From Luteolibacter luteus (GTDB lineage: Bacteria; Verrucomicrobiota; Verrucomicrobiia; Verrucomicrobiales; Akkermansiaceae): DNA of 64,000 nt. Within the stretch, counting starts at the first letter, position 1. Each line of letters starts with the position of its first letter. The notes beneath the pieces are model-generated. The model did no database searches. It had not been told where the DNA came from and saw nothing but the letters and a program-made list of their open reading frames with translations. The DNA lies in assembly GCF_012913485.1 (NCBI RefSeq), contig NZ_CP051774.1, positions 5,332,001-5,396,000 on the forward strand, read 5' to 3'. This document shows, piece by piece, positions 8,519-16,989 of this stretch. The position numbers were made by a program, and so were the translations under genes.

Positions 8519-10309
8519 TCACCTGGCCTTGATCGCGTCCTCCAGCCGGGCTTTCACTTGTTGTGCCCCTCGGTCGGAGAGGTGGCCGCGATCATGGTAG
8601 AGAAGGCGGCCTTCCGCATCCACGAGCGGAATTGCTCCTTGGGAATCATGAAAGAGGTTCTCCACGTCGATCACGGTGATGTTTTCAGAGGTCATGGCCA
8701 GGACCTCGGCGTTGACGTGCAAGCGCCGTGTCCGCTGGATCTCTTCTTCATAGAAGGGAGGTCGCGCTCCTTGCCGGATCGCCTCGCGTGTTGCGTTTGG
8801 CGGTAGCCGGGGAGGCTGGGTGAGCAGGATGATCTTGCGCGTCAGGGGGCGCAGTTGTTCCAGCGCTGCGCCAAGACGGCTCCCGTCCTGATCCAACTTT
8901 GCGGTCCACTGGCACGCGAGAATCACGACATCCGGGGCTTCCTGGCGGACTATTTCAAGGCTGTGCTCCCAGATGGATTTTCGCGTCGAAGAGCCGGCGG
9001 AAGCCAAAGGCAAAGGGTCTCCGGAAGCGACGCTGGCCACGGTCAGGCGATATCCGAGTTCATCGGTGAGTTGCTTGACCATATGCCCGTACATGGAGCC
9101 GTGGCTGTCTCCCAGAAGGATGATGCTTCCTGCAGTTTGCTTTTCGTTGAAGGTGAGCTTGATGTCGGCACTGCCGGAGACGTTCAGGTAATTTGTATCG
9201 CGGATGCTGATGCCAAGAGGGATGCCGATCAGCAGGCTTGCCGCCAAGGCTGAGAAAGCAGGCACTCGTGCGGAAGGCCGGTTCAGCGCGGCTCGGGCGG
9301 GGCACTCGATCAAGCGGTAGCTTGCGATCGCGGCCGGTAGGGTGATTGCGATTTTGATAAGCGCCCGGGGCCACTCATCGAGAAACAGCAGCTTGTAATC
9401 GACAAAGGAGAAGACCGGCCAATGCCAGAGGTAGAGCGAGTAGGAGAGCTTGCCGATTGAGACGAGCAGGGGACTGGCGAGGACGCGTTGCAGCCAGTTG
9501 TCTTGGCCTGTGCCGGATCCCGCGATCACGGCAAGGGTCCCAATCACGGGCAGCAGTGCCTGGTATCCGGGAAAGCCGCGGGCTTCTCGTATCAGGGCAA
9601 AGGATGCGATCAAGAGTGCGATGCCGGCGAGAGGGGCCCATTTGGAGGTCCGGGGCATCCATGATCCCGGTTTTTTCAAGGCGAAGAGCCCGCCCGCCAA
9701 GAGTTCCCATGCCCGGGTCGGCAGGAGATAAAAGGCCCATGGTGCCCGGAGTTGCGTGAGCACAAGGCACAAGGCAAAGCTGGCAAGCGAGAGCCCGGCC
9801 AGCCCGATCATCAGTGTCTTCCGCGACTTGCGATGGAGGAGGACCAGCAGGATGGGGTAGACGAGATAGAACTGCTCCTCCACGGAAAGTGACCAGCAGT
9901 GGAGGAAGGGCTCGGCATCCGGGGATAGCTCGAAGTAGCCACCCTGGAGCATCAATCTGAGGTTGATGACCGAAGCAACGGCTGCGGCAAGACTCTCCCC
10001 GGTGGATGCGAGGTCTTGCGCGGAGTAGATGAAGAGCGCCGCGACCATGGTCGCAATGGCCATGGCAAGGAAGGCGGGGAAAAGCCGGGCGATCCGCCGC
10101 TGATAGAATTTCCTCAGGCTGAAGTTTCCCGCATGATGCTCGGCGGTGATGACCGAAGTGATCAGATAGCCGGAGAGCACAAAAAAAACATCCACCCCTA
10201 CAAAGCCGCCGGGCAGCCATGAGGGGTGGAGGTGGAAGATGAAGACGTCAAGGATGGCGATCGCCCGCAGCCCGTCAATAGAGGGCCGGTAGGGAAACGA
10301 GCTCGCCAT
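8519..10309 (-). CDS. membrane acyltransferase 3 with C-terminal SGNH domain (OafA-like)
   Basis: A 596-residue integral membrane O-acyltransferase. The Acyltransferase_3 domain (about residues 5-340) shows YRPSIDGLRAIAIL, the catalytic histidine in IFHLHP, GFVGVDVFFVLSGYLIT and SLSVEEQFYLVYP, with about ten membrane helices. A periplasmic SGNH hydrolase-like domain follows, with its nucleophile motif in LLGDSHGS (about residue 400) and the Asp/His pair in HDRGHLSDRG near the end. Such fusions acetylate cell-surface polysaccharides such as O-antigen or peptidoglycan-linked glycans. It lies 40 bases downstream of ychF on the same strand and could be co-transcribed, though the functions look unrelated. 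Confidence 0.92.
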   Translation of the reverse strand: MASSFPYRPSIDGLRAIAILDVFIFHLHPSWLPGGFVGVDVFFVLSGYLITSVITAEHHAGNFSLRKFYQRRIARLFPAFLAMAIATMVAALFIYSAQDLASTGESLAAAVASVINLRLMLQGGYFELSPDAEPFLHCWSLSVEEQFYLVYPILLVLLHRKSRKTLMIGLAGLSLASFALCLVLTQLRAPWAFYLLPTRAWELLAGGLFALKKPGSWMPRTSKWAPLAGIALLIASFALIREARGFPGYQALLPVIGTLAVIAGSGTGQDNWLQRVLASPLLVSIGKLSYSLYLWHWPVFSFVDYKLLFLDEWPRALIKIAITLPAAIASYRLIECPARAALNRPSARVPAFSALAASLLIGIPLGISIRDTNYLNVSGSADIKLTFNEKQTAGSIILLGDSHGSMYGHMVKQLTDELGYRLTVASVASGDPLPLASAGSSTRKSIWEHSLEIVRQEAPDVVILACQWTAKLDQDGSRLGAALEQLRPLTRKIILLTQPPRLPPNATREAIRQGARPPFYEEEIQRTRRLHVNAEVLAMTSENITVIDVENLFHDSQGAIPLVDAEGRLLYHDRGHLSDRGAQQVKARLEDAIKAR

Positions 10310-10349
10310 GGCTTGGACGCTGGGTGGACCGCGCTCGGCGGCGGCTCGC

Positions 10350-11471
10350 TTACTTGCTCACGTTGAAGCGGAACTCGATCACGTCCCCGTCCTTCACCAC
10401 GTATTCCTTACCTTCGATGCGGAGCTTGCCGGCTTCCTTGGCGCCGTGCTTCGTGCCGGCAGTGACAAGGTCATCGTAGTGGACCACTTCCGCAGCGATG
10501 AAGCCGCGCTCGAAATCGGTGTGGATGACACCGGCGGCAGCGGGAGCCTTGTCGCCCTCATGGATCGTCCATGCGCGGGTTTCCTGCACGCCGGTGGTGA
10601 GGTAGGTGCGGAGGCCCAGCAGGTGATACACCGCACGGATCAGCGCGGAGACGCCGGAATCCGCGATGCCCATGTCATTCAGAAGTTCGGCGGCTTCCTC
10701 GGGAGTGAGGTCGACCAATTCTTCCTCGATCTTCGCGGAGATGACCACCGCTTCCGCACCGTGGGCTTCAGCCGCGAACTTGCGGACCTTGGCCACCATG
10801 GCGTGGGAATCGGGATCCGCTTGGGCAGCAGCGAGTTCGTCTTCGGCCACGTTGCAGGCGAAGATGGTGCGCTTATCGGAAAGCAGGAAGAAATCCTTCA
10901 ACAGCTCACGCTCGGTATCGCTGAGCGAGAGGGTGAGCGCGGGCTTCCCGTCGTTGAGGTGCGGCAGGAGCTTGTCGATGAGTTCGACCTCTGCCTTCGA
11001 CTCCTTGTCACCACTCTTGGCCTTTTTCTCGCGGGAGACGCGGCGTTTCTCCATCGCCGCGATATCGGCGAGGATCAGCTCGGCGTTGATGATCTCGATA
11101 TCCCGGATCGGATCGACAGTGCCGAGTTCATGGATGATGTCGTCGTTTTCGAAGCAGCGGACGACCTGCACGATGGCGTCGGTCTCGCGGATGTTGGCGA
11201 GGAACTGGTTGCCGAGGCCGGCACCTTCGGAGGCGCCCTTTACCAAGCCGGCGATGTCGACGAACTCGATGGCGGTGGGCACCAGCTTCTGGGAGCCGGA
11301 AATTTTCGAAAGCACGGCGAGCCGGGGATCGGGCACCACGACGATGCCGACGTTCGGGTCGATGGTGCAGAAGGGGTAGTTGGCCGCCTCCGCCTTGCGG
11401 GAACGGGTGACGGCGTTGAAGAGGGTGGACTTTCCGACGTTCGGGAGTCCGACGATTCCGGCTTTGAGCAT
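10350..11471 (-). CDS. ychF: redox-regulated ATPase YchF (Obg family)
   Basis: A 373-residue P-loop protein of the universally conserved YchF/OLA1 group, which binds the ribosome and prefers ATP to GTP. Motifs: P-loop GLPNVGKST at about residues 8-16, switch region NYPFCTIDPNVG, DIAGLVKGASEGAGLGNQFL, and NVAEDELA in place of the classical guanine-recognising NKxD, as is typical of YchF. The C-terminal TGS domain is seen in RTYLTTG..ETRAWTIHEG. Length matches E. coli YchF (363). ATG at 11471 starts MLKAGIVG, the family N-terminus; the in-frame upstream Met (11510) adds unconserved residues. Confidence 0.96.
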   Translation of the reverse strand: MLKAGIVGLPNVGKSTLFNAVTRSRKAEAANYPFCTIDPNVGIVVVPDPRLAVLSKISGSQKLVPTAIEFVDIAGLVKGASEGAGLGNQFLANIRETDAIVQVVRCFENDDIIHELGTVDPIRDIEIINAELILADIAAMEKRRVSREKKAKSGDKESKAEVELIDKLLPHLNDGKPALTLSLSDTERELLKDFFLLSDKRTIFACNVAEDELAAAQADPDSHAMVAKVRKFAAEAHGAEAVVISAKIEEELVDLTPEEAAELLNDMGIADSGVSALIRAVYHLLGLRTYLTTGVQETRAWTIHEGDKAPAAAGVIHTDFERGFIAAEVVHYDDLVTAGTKHGAKEAGKLRIEGKEYVVKDGDVIEFRFNVSK

Positions 11472-11586
11472 GGCGGGGGGAGGGTTAGGGCAAGCCTGCG
11501 GCCCCGCCAAGGCTGGAATGCGGAACTTGTGCCTAGAGCAGGGAAAAGCCCGGGAGCAGGCCGGGCCGGGCGGAGATGCGACGAGG

Positions 11587-11811
11587 TTATTTCCGCCTCA
11601 ATAGAAGAATGAGCAGGCCGATGCTGCCGAGCAGGGCGACCGCGGGCTCAGGGATCGTGGTCAGGTCCACCCTGAAGTTCGTGCTTCCGGTCTCTGGAAG
11701 TGGATCGGCTTCGGCGGTGAGGCCTTTCTTTTCGCCTTCATTCTCAGACGCCGCTCCGATGCCGGGCAGCATGAGAAGCGCTAGGGCGCAGGAAAGGATT
11801 CTGGGCTTCAT
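11587..11811 (-). CDS. small PEP-CTERM sorting-signal protein
   Basis: A 74-residue exported protein with a signal peptide (MKPRILSCALALLMLPGIG) and a C-terminal PEP-CTERM tripartite signal: IPEP, then the hydrophobic helix AVALLGSIGLLILLL, then RRK. Exosortases recognise this tail and anchor or release the protein at the surface. Between the two signals only about 30 residues remain (ENEGEKKGLTAEAD and so on), so the mature product would be tiny. It may be a short substrate or a linker fragment. The ATG at 11811 is chosen because it opens the signal peptide. No exosortase gene lies in this window. Confidence 0.78.
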   Translation of the reverse strand: MKPRILSCALALLMLPGIGAASENEGEKKGLTAEADPLPETGSTNFRVDLTTIPEPAVALLGSIGLLILLLRRK

Positions 11812-11869
11812 CGGCACCGAGAGAGGGGTGGGTTGGTGGGGATGAGGGATCAGGGAAATCCTGAGACCC

Positions 11870-12205
11870 TCATTCCATCTTCGGCGGAAGCAGCTCTCCA
11901 TCCATCACACCGGCGGTATCCGGCAGATCAGGCTCCTCGAAATCCGCGGGGCCGCCGAAGAACCAGAAGCGTTGGCGGCGGGTCTTCTCGAAAGCCACGG
12001 CCTGTTGATCGCCGGTCTTCACTTCACGGAGATCCTTGTCTCGGACTTCCACGACCGGGATGCGGGAGGGCATCAGATTGGCGAAGGAGTTCTTCGAGGC
12101 CTCACCGATTTTCGCCAAGCCTCCAGCGGTCGCGTTCTTGACCTGACTCATTTGAGCACAGGAGGCGAAGGCGAATGCGGCGAAAACGCAGCAGATGGGT
12201 TTCAT
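11870..12205 (-). CDS. small lipoprotein
   Basis: A 111-residue protein with a short signal sequence and a plausible lipobox FASC (cysteine at residue 16), so predicted to be lipid-anchored. The mature part is mixed charged, with a basic-aromatic stretch (KTRRQRFWFFGGP) and an acidic C-terminus. I recognise no family. It sits between the PEP-CTERM gene and the phosphodiester glycosidase pair on the same strand, with gaps of 58 and 92 bases, so co-transcription is uncertain. Confidence 0.72.
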   Translation of the reverse strand: MKPICCVFAAFAFASCAQMSQVKNATAGGLAKIGEASKNSFANLMPSRIPVVEVRDKDLREVKTGDQQAVAFEKTRRQRFWFFGGPADFEEPDLPDTAGVMDGELLPPKME

Positions 12206-12297
12206 AAGTAGCAGCGGGGGCCTGAACTCTTAGCGAGCCCGGCAGTTACTAACATCGTCCTGCGGTTCTGTCCAAAAGGATTATAAGAGGCGAAAGG

Positions 12298-13023
12298 TCA
12301 GCCTTGATTCCTAGGAACTATCACAAGGCAATTTCGGATCTTTGATATTTCACGAAGGTAAAATTGTTGTCCACTTTCCCGCCGCAACCAAAGCCCCGAG
12401 GAAGATCCGCCGTCCAGGGCGAGGACCGTTTTCGGACGGAAAGCGGGGAAGGCTCCGGGTTTCGTGAGGGTCTTTGCCAAGCCCTCCAAGGTGGCTCCGG
12501 GGACGTAGGCGATGGCCCACAAATCGGCCCCATCGGTGAGGATCAGGCTCCGGCGGTGGTAGCGGCTGGCATCGAGCCCCTCTACGGCGGCTCCCTCCAC
12601 GATCAGCAGGGGGCCTGCTTGAAGGAGTTGGCTCGGGTGGTTGGCCTTAAAGTCATAACTCGGGGCGGGGGACATGCCTGCTTTCCCGTTCTCCACCCAG
12701 AGCACGGCCCCGGTGTTCAAGGGGGAGCCGACCGCCCTTCCGTCAGCAATGGTCAGGCCGATTGGCTCGCCTTCGGGGGTGAAAGGGCCGCCATTGATTG
12801 CCGCGTTGGCCCCGGCCTCCAAGGCGACCGCGCCCAGATCCGGCTGGGCCTGATGGGACAGGCCGCCTTGGTCAACGATGCGTATGGTTTCCCTTCCTGA
12901 GTTGAAGAGATAGGCGTGTACGGTTGATGGGCGTCCGGCCGGACCTACCGGCAGGAGAAAGCGCTGGTGTTCGCCAGCCAGCGCAGGCAGGGCGAGCACC
13001 AAGGAGAGAAAGAGGGAGCGCAT
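12298..13023 (-). CDS. secreted phosphodiester glycosidase (NAGPA/DUF2233), second of a tandem pair
   Basis: A 241-residue protein with a signal peptide (MRSLFLSLVLALPALAGE). The NAGPA-type domain is recognised by AAINGGPFTPEGEPIGL (about residues 78-95), the LLQAGPLLIVEG strand, and ALDGGSSSGLWLR near the C-terminus, which matches the family's LDGGxSS loop. The family includes the enzyme that removes N-acetylglucosamine from phosphodiesters; bacterial members are linked to exopolysaccharide or wall glycan processing. Its ATG overlaps the TGA of the upstream paralogue (TGATG), so the two are translationally coupled. The same frame stays open 867 bases further upstream, but that part only shadows the other gene. 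Confidence 0.87.
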   Translation of the reverse strand: MRSLFLSLVLALPALAGEHQRFLLPVGPAGRPSTVHAYLFNSGRETIRIVDQGGLSHQAQPDLGAVALEAGANAAINGGPFTPEGEPIGLTIADGRAVGSPLNTGAVLWVENGKAGMSPAPSYDFKANHPSQLLQAGPLLIVEGAAVEGLDASRYHRRSLILTDGADLWAIAYVPGATLEGLAKTLTKPGAFPAFRPKTVLALDGGSSSGLWLRRESGQQFYLREISKIRNCLVIVPRNQG

Positions 13024-13856
13024 CAGGAGCGAGGGACGAGGACGACGAAATTGCGCACCGGCTTGTTCCAAAATGGACGTTCGGAAAGCGGGCCGCCTTG
13101 CACGGAGGAGGAGACCCAGAGATCGGAAGAGCGGCCGCCATCCAAATTTAGCACGGAGCGGGCTTTCACTCCGCCGGTCTCGGAGCCGGCGAGGGCTTGC
13201 GCGAGATCCGCCAGGGAGCAGGAGCCGCTGCGTGCGATGAACCAGCGCGTGCCGCCATCCCAGCCGATGAAGGTGCGGGCGGAGGAGTTCGCTTTGCTGA
13301 GTCCTCCGACGGCTTTGCCGTGTTCCACAAGGAAAGGGCCGCTTTGAAGCAAGTCGGTTGCGGCGGATCCGGCGGCGTTGCGGAGCAGGGAAGGGGAGTT
13401 CCCGCCGACATACCAGCCGCTCCCGAGAGAAGAGCGGTTCAGTGATCCCGCACGGCCTTCGCTGGAGACGACGATCCCCAGGGGCTTGCCTTCGGGGGTG
13501 AAGAAGCCGCCATTGATTGCGGCGATTCCTCCGGTTGCCCTGCCTGCGGCTTCGGCATCTGCCCAACGCGAGCCCGGTCCGTTGGCTTGGTCGGCTACCT
13601 TCAGTTGGTGAGTGCGGGTATCGAAGGTCACGAAAGTGATCGGGATGCCCGAAAGATTGGTTCGAACAAGCTTCGGGCCGTAGATTGCTTGGGATGGCGG
13701 GACCGCGACGTGATCGGTCTCCGGCGGCTTCACCGGTGATGCCTGGACTTCCTCGGGGCCGGCGATCGGGATTTCCGGCAAGGTAACGGGAGCCTGCTTC
13801 TGCGAGGTGCAGGATGCTGCCAATGCGAGGAGGGGAAGGACGAAGTGGCGGAGCAC
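13023..13856 (-). CDS. lipoprotein phosphodiester glycosidase (NAGPA/DUF2233), first of a tandem pair
   Basis: A 277-residue paralogue of the following gene. The signal ends in a lipobox, ALAASC (cysteine at residue 16), so this copy is predicted to be membrane-anchored while its neighbour is soluble. A Pro-rich linker (residues 20-60) precedes the domain, which shows AAINGGFFTPEGKPLGIVV, DLLQSGPFLVEHGK and LNLDGGRSSDLWV, all in the same order as in the neighbour. One anchored and one soluble member expressed from a coupled operon suggests a shared substrate at the cell surface. The substrate is unknown. Confidence 0.88.
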   Translation of the reverse strand: MLRHFVLPLLALAASCTSQKQAPVTLPEIPIAGPEEVQASPVKPPETDHVAVPPSQAIYGPKLVRTNLSGIPITFVTFDTRTHQLKVADQANGPGSRWADAEAAGRATGGIAAINGGFFTPEGKPLGIVVSSEGRAGSLNRSSLGSGWYVGGNSPSLLRNAAGSAATDLLQSGPFLVEHGKAVGGLSKANSSARTFIGWDGGTRWFIARSGSCSLADLAQALAGSETGGVKARSVLNLDGGRSSDLWVSSSVQGGPLSERPFWNKPVRNFVVLVPRS

Positions 13857-13979
13857 GGCGCAGGCAATACGACCTGAAGGGTTTCCGCAACCTTCACCGC
13901 CTTAAATAAACCGCGGATGAGGCTTGGGACGGCTTCCAGCGCGACCCGCTATTTTGAGAGTTTCGAGACGGAGGAGGGT

Positions 13980-14384
13980 TTAGAGGTCGCCGCAAACCAA
14001 GATCGCGAAACACCCCAGATAGACGCCGATCATGAAGGTTATAGTGAGCCAGAACGCCATCGGCCGGGCTACACGGGAGAATTCGCCATGATTGGTCCGG
14101 ACGTATCCGGTGACGATCCCCAGCCATAGTCCGAATCCCATGCCGCCCGTGAGTATTCCGACAACGAGAGGTCCCTTCCAATCGTTGATCTGCAATCCGC
14201 GCCAAACGGCAGCGCAGATCGTCGCTCCAATCAAACCTGCCAACAAAGGACGTGCCCGCCGCCGCGTCGTTAGGGACAATTCGCTGTTTGGATCGTAGCG
14301 CTCACGCTCGTGCGGCAGCAACAGCTTCTGGCGTGAGTTCCTTTTCATGGGCAAGCGGGTGAGGGCGAGGTAGCGCCTGAGCAT
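13980..14384 (-). CDS. membrane protein of unknown function
   Basis: A 134-residue protein with a basic N-terminal 45 residues and three hydrophobic segments at about 47-63, 72-92 and 108-130. I recognise no family. It begins 15 bases after the ArsR-methyltransferase gene ends, so it probably belongs to that transcript. An internal ATG at 14348 is an equally possible start (122 residues); neither has an obvious ribosome site. Confidence 0.6.
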   Translation of the reverse strand: MLRRYLALTRLPMKRNSRQKLLLPHERERYDPNSELSLTTRRRARPLLAGLIGATICAAVWRGLQINDWKGPLVVGILTGGMGFGLWLGIVTGYVRTNHGEFSRVARPMAFWLTITFMIGVYLGCFAILVCGDL

Positions 14385-14399
14385 AGGCCGCTCATTAAG

Positions 14400-15320
14400 C
14401 TACTGGGGCTTGCTCGCCACCGCCAGCAGGGTTTGGAAGTTCGGCGGTTCCGGTTCTCGATCGACCACGGCGGTCTCGATGTCGCTGAAGCCAGCCTTTT
14501 CCAGCATTGCGGCCAGTTCCCCTTCGCTGAAGCCGAGCCAGACATCGGCGTAGAGTTCGCGGGCTTGTTCGAAGTTATGTTGGAGCAGATCCAGCACCAC
14601 CAGGCGGCCGCCGGGTTTCACAATGCGGAAGGCCTGCTCCAGGGCATGCTGGGGGTTCCCGGCGTGGTGAAGCGCCTGGCTGAGAAAGGCGAGATCGACC
14701 GAGGCGTCATCAAGCGGAGGGTCCTCGATGTCGCCGAGCCGGTATTCGAGATTCGGGAGTTCGTGGCGCCGGGCGAGTTCGCTGCCGAATTCGACCATCT
14801 TCGGCGAGAGGTCGACGGCGATCACCCGCTCGGCTTGGCGCGCCAACATCTGTGCCAGCGTCCCTTCGCCTGCGCCAAGGTCGGCGACAACTCCTTGGTT
14901 CGTTACCTTCAGCAGGGCCTCGGCGAGTCCCTTCCAAGAGCGGCCGGGCACATAATCCTTCCCGAAGCGTCCGGCCAATTCGTCGAAGTAGGCGCGCGTC
15001 TTGTCGCGGCGTTTCCGCTGGAGGTGGCGGAGGGCGGCTGCGTCCTTTTCCACTTCCGGGACTTCATTGGCTGCTTCCTTGGCCAGCTTGCAGAGATCCC
15101 GGCTCATCTCGGAGCGGTAGAAATTGTGCTTCCCGCTGCGTTCGTCCCGTACCAAGCCGCCGCCCTTCAACTGGGAAAGCTGGGTGGAAATCCGGCTTTG
15201 GCCCATCCCGAGCAATTCCTGCAGATCGGCCACGCTCAGGGCTTCCGCGTCCAGAAGGAGCAGGATCCGGAGCCGGGTGGGATCGGTGAGGAGCTTCAGG
15301 GATTTAAGCATTGACGCCAT
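14400..15320 (-). CDS. ArsR-family regulator fused to a SAM-dependent methyltransferase domain (SahR-like)
   Basis: A 306-residue two-domain protein. Residues 1-75 form an ArsR winged helix (LKLLTDPTRLRILLLL, then SVADLQELLGMGQSRISTQL, then GLVRDERSGKHNFYR). Residues 110-300 form a class I methyltransferase fold with motif I VADLGAGEGTLAQML, VIAVDLSPKMV, the DLAFLSQALHHAGNP stretch and motif VKPGGRLVVLDLL. The same architecture is known from SahR, a regulator of methionine/SAH recycling genes in Proteobacteria that senses S-adenosylhomocysteine. Here it faces metK with 47 bases between, and ahcY lies just beyond. A role as SAH/SAM-responsive regulator of the block is therefore a strong inference; an active small-molecule methyltransferase is the alternative. 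Confidence 0.85.
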   Translation of the reverse strand: MASMLKSLKLLTDPTRLRILLLLDAEALSVADLQELLGMGQSRISTQLSQLKGGGLVRDERSGKHNFYRSEMSRDLCKLAKEAANEVPEVEKDAAALRHLQRKRRDKTRAYFDELAGRFGKDYVPGRSWKGLAEALLKVTNQGVVADLGAGEGTLAQMLARQAERVIAVDLSPKMVEFGSELARRHELPNLEYRLGDIEDPPLDDASVDLAFLSQALHHAGNPQHALEQAFRIVKPGGRLVVLDLLQHNFEQARELYADVWLGFSEGELAAMLEKAGFSDIETAVVDREPEPPNFQTLLAVASKPQ

Positions 15321-15330
15321 GAGCGAACGG

Positions 15331-15360
15331 ATACATCAACCCATCGCGATTTGACGATAC
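15331..15360. promoter_or_regulatory. candidate operator between the ArsR-methyltransferase gene and metK
   Basis: The 47-base divergent region contains the 8-bp palindrome ATCGCGAT (15343-15350), an inverted pair ATCG-N8-CGAT (15343-15346/15355-15358) and two GATAC words at both edges. Symmetry of this type suits an ArsR dimer. No clear sigma-70 promoter can be placed with confidence in the short gap. Confidence 0.4.
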
Positions 15361-15367
15361 GAAATCC

Positions 15368-16537
15368 ATGAGTACCTACATTTTCTCATCCGAGTCCGTC
15401 GGCGAGGGTCATCCGGACAAAGTGGCAGACACGATTTCTGACGCGATCCTCGACGCCTGCTTGGCGCAGGACCCGAAGAGCCGTGTCGCCTGCGAGACTT
15501 TCGTGAAGTCGAACATCGTGGTGGTCGGTGGTGAAATCACCACCAAGGCCAAGTTCAACTACGAGCAGGTCATCCGCGATGCCGTGCGTGGCATCGGCTA
15601 CACCAACAGCGACGACGTGTTCCACGCGGACACGCTTTTCATCAACAACTACCTGACCGGCCAATCGGCAGACATCGCCCAAGGCGTGGATGCCAAGAAG
15701 GCAAAGGGTAAGAAGACCGCGGAGCAGGGCGCCGGTGACCAAGGCATCATGTTCGGCTACGCTTGCAACGAGACCACCGAACTCATGCCGGCCCCGGTGA
15801 TGTATGCCCACCGCCTTGGCCGTGAGCTGACCCGCATCCGCAAGAGCGGCAAGGTAAAGTGGCTCCGCCCGGACGCGAAGTCCCAGGTCTCCGTCGAGTA
15901 TGTCGATGGCAAGCCGACCCGCATCGTGAACGTGGTGATCTCCACGCAGCACGCTGCCGGTGTGGAGCACGCCGTGATCGAGAAGTTCTGCATCGACCAA
16001 GTGATCAAAAAGGTCCTGCCGAAGAACATGCTCACCAAGGACACCGAGTATCTGATCAACCCAACCGGTAACTTTGTGATCGGCGGTCCTCAGGGTGATT
16101 CCGGCCTCACCGGTCGCAAGATCATCGTGGACACCTACGGTGGCATGGGCCGCCACGGTGGTGGTGCTTTCTCGGGCAAGGACCCGTCGAAGGTTGATCG
16201 CTCCGCCGCCTACATGGGTCGCTGGGTTGCGAAGAACATCGTTGCTGCCGGCCTCGCCGAGAAGTGCGAGATCCAGTTCGCTTACGCCATCGGTCACCCG
16301 CTGCCGGTGAGCGTGCACGTCGACACCTTTGGTACCGGCACCAAGCCCGACGCCGACATTCTCAAGGCCGTGCTGAAGGTGTTCTCCTTCAAGCCCGCGG
16401 ACATCGTGAAGCAGCTCAACCTGCTCCGCCCGATCTACAGCAAGTCCACCAACTACGGCCACTTCGGCAAGGACGACGCCGATCTCACTTGGGAGCGCAC
16501 CGACAAGGTGGCGGCTCTTAAGAAGGCCGTGAAGTAA
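15368..16537 (+). CDS. metK: S-adenosylmethionine synthetase
   Basis: Makes S-adenosylmethionine from methionine and ATP; cytoplasmic tetramer. At 389 residues it is full length. Motifs: [19 protein letters not shown] at the N-terminus, [12 protein letters not shown] (the family hexapeptide), and the P-loop-like [21 protein letters not shown] lysine-rich insert [10 protein letters not shown] sits just before GAGDQG. The gene faces an ArsR-methyltransferase regulator and is followed by the S23-type element and ahcY, so it is part of a SAM-cycle block. Confidence 0.97.
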   Translation: MSTYIFSSESVGEGHPDKVADTISDAILDACLAQDPKSRVACETFVKSNIVVVGGEITTKAKFNYEQVIRDAVRGIGYTNSDDVFHADTLFINNYLTGQSADIAQGVDAKKAKGKKTAEQGAGDQGIMFGYACNETTELMPAPVMYAHRLGRELTRIRKSGKVKWLRPDAKSQVSVEYVDGKPTRIVNVVISTQHAAGVEHAVIEKFCIDQVIKKVLPKNMLTKDTEYLINPTGNFVIGGPQGDSGLTGRKIIVDTYGGMGRHGGGAFSGKDPSKVDRSAAYMGRWVAKNIVAAGLAEKCEIQFAYAIGHPLPVSVHVDTFGTGTKPDADILKAVLKVFSFKPADIVKQLNLLRPIYSKSTNYGHFGKDDADLTWERTDKVAALKKAVK

Positions 16538-16544
16538 GGAGAAG

Positions 16545-16578
16545 AGACAGAAGACGAGGAGACGACAGACAGAAGACT
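16545..16578 (+). repeat. left inverted repeat of the S23-type element
   Basis: Purine-rich arm starting eight bases after the metK stop; complementary to 16990-17023 with four mismatches. It is built of variants of a short word (agacagaag, gagacgacag). Confidence 0.8.
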
Positions 16579-16603
16579 TGAAGAAGAAAGGAGGAAGCGG
16601 CCC

Positions 16604-16984
16604 ATGCACAATTTCGAAGAACTTGAAGTGTGGAAGCGTTCCTCCCGTCTCGCGGTTTCTGTTTTGGAGTTAATTGACCCGATCAAGCTCTATGCATTGA
16701 GGGACCAGATGGCGCGCTGTGCGATCTCGGTCCCTTCCAATATCGCCGAGGGATCGGAGAGGGAAAGCGATCGCGAATTTCGTCGTTTTCTTGCTATCGC
16801 AAAAGGGTCGGCGGGCGAGCTTCGAACTCAGCTTTACATTGGCCTTCGTGCTGGTGTTTTCAGCGAGGATCAAGCACGTCCTCTGATTTCCGAGGTAAGG
16901 GAGATCTCCGCTATGATTCAAGGCCTCCGCAAGAGCTTGGGGAATGGCGGTCTCTTCAATGCTCTCTTCAGCTGGCTCTTCTGA
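16604..16984 (+). CDS. four-helix-bundle protein (S23 ribosomal/IVP family)
   Basis: A 126-residue helical protein with the family signatures [18 protein letters not shown] (about residues 38-56) and [20 protein letters not shown] (about 66-86); an N-terminal [10 protein letters not shown] is also typical. S23-type proteins are encoded inside 23S rRNA intervening sequences and at scattered chromosomal sites; a related fold is used by the accessory protein Avd of diversity-generating retroelements, where it binds RNA. The function of free-standing copies is not established. A good ribosome site AGGAGG lies at 16590-16595. Inverted repeats flank the gene, and it probably rides on the metK-ahcY transcript. 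Confidence 0.87.
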   Translation: MHNFEELEVWKRSSRLAVSVLELIDPIKLYALRDQMARCAISVPSNIAEGSERESDREFRRFLAIAKGSAGELRTQLYIGLRAGVFSEDQARPLISEVREISAMIQGLRKSLGNGGLFNALFSWLF

Positions 16985-16989
16985 ATTCC

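Noticed and set aside
13024-13890. N-terminal extension of the second phosphodiester glycosidase (the frame stays open for 530 codons)
   Set aside because: The extra 289 residues are Arg/Pro-rich and antisense to no motif; they run in another frame of the upstream paralogue, and a signal peptide plus a coupled ATG lie at 13023.
15321-15367. A SAM riboswitch before metK
   Set aside because: The gap is only 47 bases, too short for any SAM riboswitch I know of that class size, and has none of the conserved stems. Control by the adjacent ArsR-type protein is more likely.
16604-16984. A diversity-generating retroelement (Avd is related to the four-helix protein)
   Set aside because: There is no reverse transcriptase, template repeat or variable repeat in the window.
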